From: Paracoccus everestensis
GTDB lineage: Bacteria > Pseudomonadota > Alphaproteobacteria > Rhodobacterales > Rhodobacteraceae
Direction: 5' to 3'
Length of the DNA stretch: 64,000 bases
NCBI RefSeq assembly: GCF_021491915.1
Contig: NZ_CP090836.1
Coordinates: 2,404,501 to 2,468,500 of the forward strand
Numbering within the stretch: position 1 is the first letter of the stretch; each line of letters begins with the position of its first letter. The position numbers were made by a program, and so were the translations under genes. The notes beneath the pieces are model-generated. The model searched no databases. It was not told the origin of the DNA and saw nothing but the letters and a program-made list of their open reading frames with translations. Positions 63,677-64,000 of this stretch are shown piece after piece.

Positions 63677-64000
63677 GCGAAGATCCCCCGGCCCATGGCC
63701 ATGCCGGCAAGGACCGCCAGCAGCGACAACAGAACCGATCCCGCGACATAGGTTGCCGCAAGCGCGCCCTGCCCCCGTTCCCACAGGGTCACCGCGTCCA
63801 GCGAAAATGCCGAAAAGGTGGTGAAGCCGCCCAGGATGCCGGTCAGCAGCAAGGGCGCCCAGGCCCCGCCGCGCTGCGCCAGCAGGGCCGACAACAGGCC
63901 CATGACAAGGCTGCCGGCGACATTGACGGCGAATGTCGCCCACGGAAGCCCCTGCGCGGGGATTGCACGATATATGCCAAGGCGCGCCACCGATCCGATG
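63673..64000 (-). CDS. crcB: Fluoride ion channel CrcB/FluC, N-terminus outside window
   Basis: This small membrane protein exports fluoride as a dual-topology dimer. At least 109 codons are visible, running off the window edge. The visible residues before the first internal GTG (IGS, then VARLGIYRAIP) fit the conserved G-S-x-x-R segment, so the true start lies upstream. Landmarks are TFAVNVAGSLVMGLL (the Asn of the pore), LLTGILGGFTTFSAFS (TTFS motif) and a final helix. The full length in relatives is about 125 residues. It heads the crcB-rluA-type-ATP12 unit. Confidence 0.92.
   Translation of the reverse strand, partial: IGSVARLGIYRAIPAQGLPWATFAVNVAGSLVMGLLSALLAQRGGAWAPLLLTGILGGFTTFSAFSLDAVTLWERGQGALAATYVAGSVLLSLLAVLAGMAMGRGIFA

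Overview
The window is a GC-rich chromosomal segment from an alphaproteobacterium of the order Rhodobacterales, most probably Paracoccus or a close relative. This rests on the gene set and gene order: an aspartate/glutamate leucyltransferase, the glucan operon opgGHC, an amino-acid ABC transporter of the bztABCD type, cobT, lysC beside ptsP, an rpmH-rnpA-yidD-ttcA-yidC-engB-argB run, and two secreted proteins with a VPLPA-CTERM-like sorting tail. No rRNA, phage or CRISPR array was seen.

Layout. 1-9.98 kb: the 5' part of glnE, bpt, the acetolactate synthase pair ilvB-ilvN, an M48 lipoprotein, a nitroreductase-membrane protein pair, methylmalonyl-CoA epimerase and a response regulator. 9.98-15.84 kb: a DUF1501/DUF1800 pair, aspS, and a lysozyme-like lipoprotein overlapping a CPBP membrane protein. 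15.95-17.11 kb: one IS630-type element. 17.1-26.5 kb: an LDHD-type FAD oxidoreductase, a glycosyltransferase-epimerase pair, cobT, an FMN reductase, and a pcm-tolC-PopZ-like operon, then tRNA-Cys. 26.6-36.8 kb: opgGHC, lysC-ptsP and waaA.

36.9-48.6 kb is the accessory part. Two paralogous CTERM-tailed secreted protein genes (37355-38014 and 46924-47613) flank about 8.9 kb made almost wholly of insertion sequences. In order these are an IS256 relic, an IS21 relic whose istB is split by an IS110-family element, an IS5/IS1182-type relic, a second decayed IS21 in opposite orientation, and an apparently intact IS3 element bounded by a 15-bp direct repeat. The DNA upstream of the first CTERM gene is AT-rich and packed with inverted repeats. 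Two small unknown genes and tRNA-Arg close this part.

48.7-64 kb returns to core genes: an orphan histidine kinase, then rpmH to argB with successive 4-nt overlaps, a SixA-type phosphatase, the complete acidic/amide amino-acid transporter (bztABCD, minus strand), an ATP12 chaperone, an RluA-family pseudouridine synthase and the start of crcB.

Functionally the core genes cover nitrogen and amino-acid supply (glnE, ilvBN, lysC, argB, bztABCD, PTS-Ntr), envelope construction (opgGHC, waaA, tolC, yidC, lysozyme) and translation (aspS, tRNAs, ttcA, rnpA). The most unusual parts are the CTERM paralogue pair with its IS pile-up, the IS110 insertion with a long non-coding end, and the PopZ-like protein beside tolC.
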